Positions 1 to 6,561 of a DNA stretch of 12,402 nucleotides are shown here, piece after piece. The position numbers and the translations under genes were made by a program. Below the pieces are notes generated by a model, which did no database searches, had not been told where the DNA came from, and saw nothing but the letters and a program-made list of their open reading frames with translations. How positions within the stretch are numbered: position 1 is the first letter of the stretch; every line of letters begins with the position of its first letter. Source of the DNA: Davidsoniella eucalypti (taxonomy: Eukaryota > Ascomycota > Sordariomycetes > Microascales > Ceratocystidaceae); NCBI GenBank assembly GCA_004009845.1, contig RMBW01000329.1:1-12402 (forward strand), in the 5' to 3' direction.

Positions 1-2
1 GT

Positions 3-218
3 GGGCATGAACAAGCACTGGTTAAGTGGTCCGGCTACCAAGACCCTACTTGGGAACCAGTGAAACATATCGAAGACACCCTCGCATGGCGCATATTCTT
101 AGACCGCGCGCTAATTGGAGCAGCATCAGCTGACTTCCTACCCAACAGGGGGGCCCGTTTCATGCACCCCTACGGGGGGGGCCTCATTTTTTTACCCACC
201 CACCATCCCCATTATTAG
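3..218 (+). CDS. C-terminal end of gypsy A polyprotein: chromodomain
   Basis: This frame is open from the window edge to a TAG at 216-218 (71 codons) and is the 3' end of a pol polyprotein. The first part reads GHEQALVKWSGYQDPTWEP, the core of a chromodomain with its conserved tryptophans, and aligns with the matching part of element C (GHTQALVKWKGYQDATWEP). In chromoviruses this C-terminal module of the integrase binds modified histones and steers insertion into chromatin of a given type. The remaining residues form a tail rich in Gly and His with no known domain. The beginning is missing because of the window edge. The stop lies 60 bp before the LTR, typical for such elements. Confidence 0.85.
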   Translation, partial: GHEQALVKWSGYQDPTWEPVKHIEDTLAWRIFLDRALIGAASADFLPNRGARFMHPYGGGLIFLPTHHPHY

Positions 219-262
219 CGCAGAATGTATTTAGTATTAGTTTTAGATTATAGTTAGCATCC

Positions 263-278
263 GAGAGGGGGGGGCTAA
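263..278 (+). promoter_or_regulatory. Polypurine tract of element A
   Basis: A purine run (gagagggggggg) followed by ctaa ends exactly at the TG of the LTR. In LTR retrotransposons this tract survives RNase H and primes plus-strand DNA synthesis. Element C has an equivalent tract with eight consecutive G at the same position relative to its LTR. The role is inferred from position and composition. Confidence 0.75.
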
Positions 279-457
279 TGTCAGGGGCTAAGGCCCAGTT
301 GGTATTTGGCTAAGTAAGATACTTAGCCAGATAAACGGTTATAAATAGGGACCTATTCCCGCCGTATTCCAACAGATATTAGTCTTTCTCCTTCATCGGT
401 ATCAATCGAAGTCTTTACTCTAGATTGCTTGCCATTGCCTCTTCCTAGTTCGTGTCA
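279..457 (+). repeat. 3' LTR of element A (179 bp)
   Basis: The LTR begins TGTCAGGG and ends CGTGTCA. It lies between a polypurine tract and the reverse transcriptase fragment of B. It shares a core with the other LTRs here: a TATA box (TATAAATA at 340-347) in the context cggttataaataggga, followed by a pyrimidine-rich stretch ending near catcgg. Its length matches the 179-181 bp of the other three complete LTRs. It is a distinct subfamily: the first 40 and last 40 bases differ strongly from the solo LTRs at 4455 and 10730. Confidence 0.85.
340..347 (+). promoter_or_regulatory. TATA box in LTR of element A
   Basis: TATAAATA lies about 60 bp into the LTR, embedded in a block conserved in all LTRs of the window. 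It is the likely core promoter of the element, with transcription (start of R) expected some 25-35 bp downstream. Confidence 0.65.
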
Positions 458-876
458 GACCAGACAAAGGGGGTATCCTTCTTGGTTAACCCTACCATCG
501 GCGCTATCATCTCAGACAGTCGAGGTACAAAGTCTCGATAGAAGTTGACGAAGCCGATGAAACCACGTAGACCTTTCAAAGTTGTAGGAGAACTCCAGTT
601 GCGAATCGCAAGGGTTTTCTCAGGGTCTGCCTTAATGCCGATACCTGGGCCGACGATGAAGCCGAGGAACTTGATTTCCTTAGCTAAGAATTGGCACTTG
701 CGAAGGTCGAGTTGCAAGCCGGCGAGATCGAGTGCATGGACAATCTCGAGCACTAATTTCCTGTGCTCTTCCTCAGTACCGCTGGAGTAAATGTCCACGT
801 CGTCAATGTAGGCGCTGCAGCTGATGCCTAGCCACTTTCGGAGGACCGAGTTGATGTAGCGATGAAACGCAGCAGG
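458..876 (-). pseudogene. Element B: fragment of gypsy reverse transcriptase
   Basis: This 419-bp piece of a Ty3/gypsy pol is the remnant visible between the LTR of A and the LTR of C. It aligns without gaps to 3532-3950 of element C (RT residues about 117-256), with 11 substitutions by my count, about 97% identity. The catalytic YIDD motif is present near its 3' end on the + strand (about 799-813), followed by the RT thumb region (KCQFLAKEIKFLGFIVG). The frame is open throughout. Nine of the 11 differences are silent in the protein (exceptions: one Asn/Ser and one Gln/His). The fragment is cut at both ends by LTR termini and not by random breaks, so B was the target of two separate gypsy insertions. 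The rest of B should lie outside the window. Confidence 0.9.
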
Positions 877-1057
877 TGAGACGATATACGAGGAGTTGCG
901 ATGAAAACTGGTCGTAAAAGGATAGTTCGATTGAGACCGATGAAGGAGAAAGAGAAACTAAGACTAATAATCGGCGGGAATAGGTCCCTACTTATAGCCG
1001 ATTCTAGTACTGACAAGGAATGCCTTGGCTAACCTTACTAGGCCTTAGTCTCTTACA
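877..1057 (-). repeat. 3' LTR of element C (181 bp)
   Basis: On the - strand it begins TGTAAGAGACTAAGG and ends ATCGTCTCA, with TG/CA termini. The polypurine tract of C lies immediately upstream on the - strand, and the interrupted reverse transcriptase of B downstream. The flanks 872-876 (gcagg) and 1058-1062 (atagt) differ, as expected for the end of a full element and not for a solo LTR. The TATA-like box reads TATAAGTA (989-996). The block ggacctattcccgccg after it is shared with the LTR of A. Confidence 0.88.
989..996 (-). promoter_or_regulatory. TATA-like box in LTR of element C
   Basis: On the - strand it reads TATAAGTA, a one-base variant of TATAAATA at the same place in the other LTRs. 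It is the likely core promoter; its function is inferred from position. Confidence 0.55.
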
Positions 1058-1077
1058 ATAGTCTCCCCCCCCATCGG
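1058..1077 (-). promoter_or_regulatory. Polypurine tract of element C
   Basis: On the - strand it reads ccgatgggggggg followed by agactat, directly before the TG of the 3' LTR. It is the plus-strand primer site of the element, equivalent to 263-278 of A. Confidence 0.75.
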
Positions 1078-1292
1078 CAGAAAAATTACACTAATTTTAC
1101 GTCTAAAACATACAAAAACACCCCTGTAGCATGGTGTATACAAACTTAAAACCGTATAGTGCTCTGGTACTCAATATCCAAAAACAGAAATAACTCCAGA
1201 AACAGACAATAACTCCAAAATAGGTCAGCAATCTTATCCTGCAGACGCTCGGGTGCGCAGGTGACCAAGGTGGTGCGGCCAATATTGCTGCC
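1078..1292 (-). other. 3' non-coding stretch of element C with a short tandem repeat
   Basis: This stretch of about 215 bp lies between the pol stop codon (1293-1295) and the polypurine tract. It is A-rich on the + strand and has no coding capacity I can support. It contains an imperfect tandem duplication of about 18 bp: aaacagaaataactccag (1182-1199) and aaacagacaataactccaa (1200-1218). I see no other signal in it. Confidence 0.6.
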
Positions 1293-4200
1293 TTAGCCTA
1301 CCATTAGTGGACTGCGTGTGTCCGTACTCGTACCATGGTCCTTCTCGGGGCCATCCTCTGGTAGCAACCAGGCAGTGTAAAGGGATTGGAGGGTCACGTT
1401 CCAATTCTTTTTCGTCTTCTCCGTGAAAACCAACCATGCTGCAGTGTCCTTCACGTGTTCCAATGGTTCCCAAGTAGCATCTTGGTAACCTTTCCATTTG
1501 ACCAAGGCTTGCGTGTGTCCATAGCGGGTACGTTGCTTGACGATTGCTTCCACCTTGTACTCGCCCGTTTCCACAGAGTCATCTTCCAGTGCTTCCCTAG
1601 CCGTGATAGCCGCGGGCTCATCATCAGGTACTTCCTGTGAAGGTAAGGGGTTATTGGGAGCTCGGCGGATCAGGCTTACGTGGAAAACCGGATGGATGCC
1701 TGTAGGCACGTTCAATCGTACGTTGTGAGTACCTGTAACCTCTAGGACTGTGTACAGTCTGGCCAACCAGTCTAACTTCTTGGACGGTCTCTCCGTGGTC
1801 AGGTTCTTCGTGTTGAGGTATACCTTATCTCCCACTCTGAAACTCTCGGAAGGTTGACGGAGACGGTTGGCGCTGGTCTCTTGGTGTTCCTGGGTGGCAG
1901 CCATAGCTACGATCGCAAATTGGGTTGCGTCACTTAGTTTGGACAGCCATTCCTGGGCACCACAAACAGGAGATTTGTCAGAGGCAGGGGGACCTTCAAC
2001 GGAGGGCTCAATAATGTCCACGTTGAAACCATGCGTGGTGAAGAAAGGGGAGAGGCCAGTGGTCGAGGAAATGCGGTTGTTGAGGGCCAATTGCGCTTGG
2101 GGCAGTAGTGAGGCCCAGTCGTCCTGTGCGAAGGAACAGAAATTGCGCAAGTATGTTTCAATCTCCTGATTACTGCGCTCCTGGCTACCATCAGTCTGGG
2201 GGTGGAACGCAGTAGATAGGCGGCGTTGGATCCCAAAGCGACGGCATACTTCGCCCCAAAACAGCTGAGCAAATTGAGGCCCTCTGTCGGAAACGATTGC
2301 AAGGGGAAAGCCGTGGTGGGAAAAGACGTGAATCAGCAGGGCTTCAGCAGTGGCTTGTGCGGTAATGGCTTTCATGGGGATCAGGATTTGCGACTTCGAC
2401 AGGCGGTCGGTGACTCCTAGAATAGAAGTGTAACCAGCAGAAGGGGGTAGTGGGCCGATAAAGTCCATGGCCAGTTCAGACCACGGTCTGGACGGTACTG
2501 GCAGGGGCTTCAACAGGCCACGCTTCTGCTCTCGCCAAATCTTGCTTTTTCCACAAGAAGAGCAATTCGACACGAACTGTCGGACATCATTGGTGAGGCC
2601 AGGCCAGGCATATTCGCGTGATACTAAGTCACGGGTAATTGCTCTGCCGGGGTGGCCTGCGAGGGTAGAATCGTGAATCTGCTGGATGATTCTGGTCCTC
2701 AGGGGCTCGTGATAAGGGACCCAAAGTCTATCGCGCCAGCGTAATCTTCCTTCCGAGTCTAGTTTGCATTCGCTCATTTGCCATTGCAAACCCCAGTCGG
2801 CTGGGAATGAGCGAGCTCCTTCTCGTACTAGTTTCCGAGCTATCCACCAACGGTTGCATTGGGCTAGGGCCTGGTTCCAAAGGCCAGTCATTTCGGGGTC
2901 AGCGAAGGGGGAGGTCATAGTTTCCTTGGTTGCCTTGTCGTCAGTCGGCGCGTCCTTGTCAGGCTCCTGAGCCCAAACTGCGCCGATTACTACCAGGTCG
3001 TTGCTTGACTCACTCTTCTCGAGGAGTTGGTGGAAGCGACTAGCCAGCCTGTCGTCACTTTCGTTGGCTGGCATATCCTGGTCCCTTCTAGACAGGGCGT
3101 CTGGCACAACTTGCTCAGTACCTGGGCGGTGGCGTAGGCAGAAACTGAAGTCCGAAAGCTCATATCCCCAGCGGCGTTGTCTCTCGGCCAGCGTTCTCTT
3201 GGTCTGGAAATACTCCAAGTTACGGTGGTCCGTCCACACCACGAAGTCAACCCCTAGGAGGAAATGGCGCCATTCTCGAATGGACCAGTAGATGGCCAAC
3301 ATCTCCTTATCGTGGATGGGGTAGTTGGCTTCGGGGGGTGTGAGCTTGCGTGAGAGAAATGCAATGGGGTGCATGAGACCATCGTCTCCTCGCTGAGACA
3401 ACTCTGCTCCCAGGGCGTAACCGGATGAGTCTGCAGTCAATACTGTCTCTCTCAGTGGATCAAAGGGGGTCAAAACAGGGGGAGTGAGGAAGGCTCTCTT
3501 CACCTCGGCGAAAGCGTGCGCACATGCGTCGGACCAGACAAAGGGGGTATCCTTCTTGGTTAACCCTACCATCGGCGCTATCATTTCAGACAGTCGAGGC
3601 ACAAAGTCTCGATAGAAGTTGACAAAGCCGATGAAACCACGTAGACCTTTCAAAGTTGTGGGAGAATTCCAGTTGCGAATCGCAAGGGTTTTCTCAGGGT
3701 CTGCCTTGATGCCAATACCTGGGCCAACGATGAAGCCGAGGAACTTGATTTCCTTAGCTAAGAACTGGCACTTGCGAAGGTCGAGTTGCAAGCCGGCGAG
3801 ATCGAGTGCATGGACAATCTCGAGCACTAATTTCCTGTGCTCTTCCTCAGTACCACTGGAGTAAATGTCCACGTCGTCAATGTAGGCGCTGCAGCTGATG
3901 CCTAGCCACTTTCGGAGGACCGAGTTGATGTAGCGTTGAAACGCAGCAGGGGCATTCGTCAGACCAAAGGGGATCACGTTCCATTCGAAGGCCCCTAGAG
4001 GAGTCCGAAAGGCGGTTAACTCCTCAGAACCAGGGGCAATCCGAATACGATGAAATGCGGCAATAACGTCGACCTTGGAGACCCATTTAGCAGCCGAGAT
4101 TTGCCGAAGGGTGTCGTGGATAAGGGGCAGTGGGTAAGAATCCTTCTTGGAGATGGCATTAACTGCGCGGTAGTCCACACAGAAGCGAATTCCACCTCCA

Positions 4201-4454
4201 GGTTTCTTTACAAATAGGACGGGAGAGCCCACTTCAGATTTTGTATCCTTTATCCATTTTGTCCCCAGTAGTTCAGTCAAAGTCTTTTGCATCACCAACA
4301 GTTCAGCGCGCGACAGCGGGTAGAGCGATTGTACAGGTAACGTTTTCCCTTCTAACAGTTCAATCTTCAGGTCTACTCCAGGCCGATGTGGCGGGAGGTC
4401 CTTGGAGGCTTTGGCTTCAAACGCGGACGCTACAGGTTGCAGCCACTCGGGTAA
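1293..4454 (-). CDS. pol: Gypsy C pol: reverse transcriptase, RNase H, integrase, chromodomain
   Basis: The frame is open over about 1,050 codons; the first ATG inside it (4298) is not a true start, since RT sequence begins upstream at about 4449. Numbered from that Met: RT with catalytic D77 and YIDD (139-142); FGLTNAP at 111; RNase H with D290, E332, D357 and D400; integrase zinc-binding H542, H549, C579 and C582; integrase core D612, D671 and E707, the last two 35 residues apart as in the DDE family; then the C-terminal integrase domain (about 822-880) and a chromodomain (about 912-961, YKVEAIVK to WEPLEHVKDTAAW). These make the cDNA and insert it into chromosomal DNA. The GPY/F motif is degenerate (ARLYTV in place of GPF/Y). 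The upstream side is cut by a solo LTR at 4455; without it the frame joins the protease segment. No stop or indel is seen inside. Confidence 0.95.
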   Translation of the reverse strand, partial: LPEWLQPVASAFEAKASKDLPPHRPGVDLKIELLEGKTLPVQSLYPLSRAELLVMQKTLTELLGTKWIKDTKSEVGSPVLFVKKPGGGIRFCVDYRAVNAISKKDSYPLPLIHDTLRQISAAKWVSKVDVIAAFHRIRIAPGSEELTAFRTPLGAFEWNVIPFGLTNAPAAFQRYINSVLRKWLGISCSAYIDDVDIYSSGTEEEHRKLVLEIVHALDLAGLQLDLRKCQFLAKEIKFLGFIVGPGIGIKADPEKTLAIRNWNSPTTLKGLRGFIGFVNFYRDFVPRLSEMIAPMVGLTKKDTPFVWSDACAHAFAEVKRAFLTPPVLTPFDPLRETVLTADSSGYALGAELSQRGDDGLMHPIAFLSRKLTPPEANYPIHDKEMLAIYWSIREWRHFLLGVDFVVWTDHRNLEYFQTKRTLAERQRRWGYELSDFSFCLRHRPGTEQVVPDALSRRDQDMPANESDDRLASRFHQLLEKSESSNDLVVIGAVWAQEPDKDAPTDDKATKETMTSPFADPEMTGLWNQALAQCNRWWIARKLVREGARSFPADWGLQWQMSECKLDSEGRLRWRDRLWVPYHEPLRTRIIQQIHDSTLAGHPGRAITRDLVSREYAWPGLTNDVRQFVSNCSSCGKSKIWREQKRGLLKPLPVPSRPWSELAMDFIGPLPPSAGYTSILGVTDRLSKSQILIPMKAITAQATAEALLIHVFSHHGFPLAIVSDRGPQFAQLFWGEVCRRFGIQRRLSTAFHPQTDGSQERSNQEIETYLRNFCSFAQDDWASLLPQAQLALNNRISSTTGLSPFFTTHGFNVDIIEPSVEGPPASDKSPVCGAQEWLSKLSDATQFAIVAMAATQEHQETSANRLRQPSESFRVGDKVYLNTKNLTTERPSKKLDWLARLYTVLEVTGTHNVRLNVPTGIHPVFHVSLIRRAPNNPLPSQEVPDDEPAAITAREALEDDSVETGEYKVEAIVKQRTRYGHTQALVKWKGYQDATWEPLEHVKDTAAWLVFTEKTKKNWNVTLQSLYTAWLLPEDGPEKDHGTSTDTRSPLMVG
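4450..4454. repeat. Target-site duplication GGTAA (left copy)
   Basis: GGTAA directly precedes the solo LTR. An identical copy follows it at 4634-4638. A 5-bp duplication is standard for Ty3/gypsy integration. Confidence 0.9.
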
Positions 4455-4633
4455 TGAGAGGATCTAAGGAGGGACGAGGCCAACAATCTTAGAAAGGGTG
4501 ATTAGATTGTGGCCGATGGAGAGAAGGACTATTATCTGTTGGAATAACGGTGGGAAGACGTCCCTATTTATAACCGTTTTGCTTAGGCTTAGATCAAGCT
4601 TAGCCGAACCAACCAGGGCCTTTGACCCTTACA
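4455..4633 (-). repeat. Solo LTR inside element C pol (179 bp)
   Basis: This is a complete LTR on the - strand, from TGTAAGGGTC to ATCCTCTCA, bounded by identical GGTAA repeats and with no internal element sequence. A solo LTR with a TSD forms when the two LTRs of an inserted element recombine and the interior is lost. It interrupts the pol of C between protease and RT and brings in-frame stops. LTR plus one TSD copy is 184 bp; without it the coding frame on both sides is continuous and matches the conserved gypsy spacer before the RT (LPPHRPGVDLKIEL region). It belongs to the family of the LTRs at 10730 and 12363; its last 40 bases are identical to the latter. Confidence 0.93.
4565..4572 (-). 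promoter_or_regulatory. TATA box in solo LTR 1
   Basis: On the - strand it reads TATAAATA in the conserved context acggttataaataggga. It would drive transcription leftward into the RT of C if still active, which I cannot tell. Confidence 0.55.
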
Positions 4634-4638
4634 GGTAA
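4634..4638. repeat. Target-site duplication GGTAA (right copy)
   Basis: This is the second copy of the 5-bp duplication flanking the solo LTR 4455-4633. On the - strand it reads TTACC and is part of the codons linking protease to RT. Confidence 0.9.
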
Positions 4639-5106
4639 GGGCGGCCTTTCCTGTTCCTTCTGTTCCAGCGCCCTGTTGACATCTTCTAGCGTGATGCGAA
4701 ATACAGCGGCGTCATCGTTGTCACAGAGTTTATGGAACTCTTCAGGCGTTAGTTCTTCAGCCGTAGTGACTTCGATTTGTCCAGAGCGCGGGTGCAGGTG
4801 TACGTCATGGTTAATTAGCCAGCGTTGACCGAGTATTAGGTCTTCGGTTTGGCCGGGGACGACGTAGGCCCATATGTCCTCATGGTGATCTGGAAGGTGT
4901 AGCGTAAACTGAGCGATCTGAGTGATGAGAGGCGGATTGGTCTGTGATGCGGCTAGGGATACTTTACTGGGTTCGACAGGTAAGGTCTTCGTAGCGTATG
5001 GAAGGAGGCGCGGGGGAACGACGGCAAGGCAGAGGCAGCCACTGTCGACGAGAGCTTTCGTAGGCAAAGTGTTCAAACGTAAATCTAAATACAATCCCTT
5101 AGCTCC
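4639..5106 (-). pseudogene. Gypsy C aspartic protease segment
   Basis: This part of the pol of C lies between the LINE insertion (right) and the solo LTR (left). It encodes a retropepsin-type protease that cleaves the polyprotein. The active-site motif DSG is at 5038-5046 in the context KALVDSGCLCLAVV, followed by a typical flap and hydrophobic core and a second-half motif, LILGQRWL. The frame also runs into the 5' end of the LINE as far as an ATG at 5139, but those first 11 codons are LINE sequence. Likewise the last codons before the stop at 4600 come from the LTR. The real N-terminal neighbour is across the LINE at 10515. There is no indel inside. Confidence 0.9.
5093..5106. repeat. Target-site duplication of LINE copy 1 (left)
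   Basis: The sequence aatcccttagctcc occurs here and again after the poly(A) at 10501-10514. The leading aa could instead be counted with the poly(A), so the duplication is 12-14 bp. It is direct evidence for target-primed insertion into element C. Confidence 0.9.
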
Positions 5107-5223
5107 CCAACTCCTACACACTTTTCGACGAAGTGGCACCTTTCAACCATTTTCGCTCGAATTCATCTCAAAACACTTTTAAAATACTCACCTCATCTCG
5201 ACGAATCCATCAATACCATTTGC
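5107..5223 (+). promoter_or_regulatory. 5' untranslated leader of LINE copy 1
   Basis: This 117-bp stretch lies between the left TSD and the ATG of ORF1. Its left edge is fixed by the end of the TSD match. Full-length LINEs carry an internal promoter in this region; I see no recognisable box, so promoter function is assumed from the family and not from sequence. It has repeated tc/ac-rich stretches and no ATG before 5224. Confidence 0.5.
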
Positions 5224-6561
5224 ATGATGGCGCAAGCCATGCGCGATGCGTTAAGGGCGATTGAAGCATCGCAAGACTGCGATAGCCCCCCTGTCACCCC
5301 CAACTTCTCAACTGACTCGATCAGCCTCGTGCCAACACATATGTACGATAGCGAAATGACCGACGAAAACAACAACACCATCACCAAAAACAATAAAAAC
5401 AAGCGCCGCATCGAGGAGATCGAGCTCCCAAGCTCTCCTCCGGTTGCTGCGAAAAAGCTGCACGAGGCGAAAGGCCTCGAACTGTCGCGTTGGGTCGGCC
5501 CTGATCCAAAACAATCCAAGATCGCTGCAAGTATCGCGATCGTCAAGCGTGAGATGGCATCATTAGTAACGCAAGACAGGATGTTTGAGTCGCTGCAGAT
5601 TCTGATTGCAGAAGGTTTTGGGGAACTTGACTTACCAGACACTCCATCACCACCTCCAAAAGTCATCATCGCAGATGCATCAAAGGCCACGGTGGCCTCA
5701 GCAAAGGCATTGTACTCTGCCATAACGAAAACGCCAGTCACACCGCCACTCCAACCAGCGGTGCCAAAGAAATGTGACATTATTAACAACAACAACAAGA
5801 AGAAGAAGGCGGCGAAGAAGGCTACTTTATCTGCGCCTTCCAAGACGGCTTCAACACCGATCACCAACACCACTGACGCGCCTCGCGACGCGTCACTCGA
5901 CAAAACAACACCAACAAACAAAGACGCGACAAACAAAGACGCGACAAAATCAAATCAGCCATCCACGCCTGGCGAACATAAAAACACGACCAATGCCCCA
6001 ACCTCAGTCGACTCTGATAAAGGTTGGCAACAAGTTAAACCGCGCAAACCAGCCCGCCCCTCTGTTCAGTCTACACAGAGCACCAATAAGCTTCTGCTTA
6101 TCGGTGGTGGCAAGATTCCCTCTCCCAAGCACATCCGTGACTTGGTTAACTGTGATGGAGCGATGAAGGCCATTGAGGTGAGGTTGACCTCGAAAAACAA
6201 CATCAGCATCACATGCAGCAGCGCCTCCGCGAAGGCCAGCCTCCTCAAGACGAAGGACAGCTGGCTGGCACGCCTCCGGCCTTTGGGCTGGAAGGACTGC
6301 ATCGAGCCTGAGAACTGGCAACGTCTCGTGATGCACGGTATGCGTCTTGACGAGATCGACAACTTTGCTGAAGAGTTTTACGACAGCAATGGCATTGAGG
6401 CCCTCCCGAGAGTGCGCCTCCTACGCAAGCCTCGCCCAGGACAGACGGTAGGATCCGTCGTGTTTACTGTCCTAAACCAGGCAAGTGCGTCTGTTTGTCT
6501 CAACAAGCAGATGTTCTTTGCCGCGCAAAAAGTCAAGATTGTTAAGTATTTTTATGATTAG
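5224..6561 (+). CDS. LINE ORF1 protein (445 aa)
   Basis: This is the first ORF of the LINE, presumed RNA-binding partner of ORF2 in the ribonucleoprotein. It starts at a double ATG (5224, 5227), the first after the leader. Residues about 1-270 are low-complexity, rich in Asn, Thr, Ser, Pro and Lys, with basic clusters (NKNKRR; KKKKAAKK) that could act as nuclear signals, and a small tandem repeat giving NKDATNKDAT (about 5917-5946). From about residue 278 it is ordered (LLLIGGGKIPSPKHIRDLV and onward to VGSVVFTVLNQASASVCLNK), resembling the RNA-recognition-like fold region of LINE ORF1 proteins; this is a judgement by appearance, not a search. No CCHC zinc knuckle is present, unlike many fungal LINE ORF1 proteins. 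The stop overlaps the ORF2 start. The frame is intact. Confidence 0.88.
   Translation: MMAQAMRDALRAIEASQDCDSPPVTPNFSTDSISLVPTHMYDSEMTDENNNTITKNNKNKRRIEEIELPSSPPVAAKKLHEAKGLELSRWVGPDPKQSKIAASIAIVKREMASLVTQDRMFESLQILIAEGFGELDLPDTPSPPPKVIIADASKATVASAKALYSAITKTPVTPPLQPAVPKKCDIINNNNKKKKAAKKATLSAPSKTASTPITNTTDAPRDASLDKTTPTNKDATNKDATKSNQPSTPGEHKNTTNAPTSVDSDKGWQQVKPRKPARPSVQSTQSTNKLLLIGGGKIPSPKHIRDLVNCDGAMKAIEVRLTSKNNISITCSSASAKASLLKTKDSWLARLRPLGWKDCIEPENWQRLVMHGMRLDEIDNFAEEFYDSNGIEALPRVRLLRKPRPGQTVGSVVFTVLNQASASVCLNKQMFFAAQKVKIVKYFYD
6554..6561 (+). promoter_or_regulatory. ORF1/ORF2 overlap ATGATTAG
   Basis: The ORF2 ATG (6554-6556) lies just before the ORF1 stop TAG (6559-6561), so the two frames overlap by 8 bases. 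The arrangement fits termination-reinitiation, by which a ribosome ending ORF1 restarts on ORF2. The mechanism is an inference. Confidence 0.6.

Larger units (their letters stand above)
1..457 (+). mobile_element. Gypsy element A (Ty3/gypsy chromovirus), 3' end
   Basis: This is the 3' terminus of a Ty3/gypsy element on the + strand; its body lies left of the window. It contains in order the end of a polyprotein with a chromodomain, a short spacer, a polypurine tract and a 179-bp LTR. The LTR starts TG and ends CA, and directly abuts a fragment of another gypsy reverse transcriptase (element B), so A inserted into B. The TSD copy next to its 3' end should be GACCA (458-462); the other copy is outside the window. 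Its LTR and chromodomain are related to those of element C but clearly diverged, so I treat A as a separate subfamily. Confidence 0.88.

Noticed and set aside
263..278. G-run as a regulatory G-quadruplex
   Set aside because: It is a single G tract in the position of a polypurine tract; a second occurs at the same place in C.
545..790. 81-codon + strand frame, repeated at 3619-3864
   Set aside because: It appears twice only because the RT of B and C is duplicated; both lie antisense to conserved RT sequence.
828..1016. 62-codon - strand frame
   Set aside because: It lies mostly in the LTR of C and has no recognisable domain.
4600..4633. Protease C-terminus RVKGPGWFG before the stop
   Set aside because: These codons are read from the solo LTR and not from element C.
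5107..5139. ATG at 5139 as start of the protease gene
   Set aside because: The first 11 codons are LINE leader sequence read backwards; the LINE-gypsy border at 5106/5107 is fixed by the duplication.
5193..5936. 247-codon open frame on the - strand with a run of Leu and Phe that looks like a membrane segment
   Set aside because: It is antisense to LINE ORF1; its hydrophobic run mirrors the Lys/Asn-rich stretch of ORF1. No homology or independent signal supports it.
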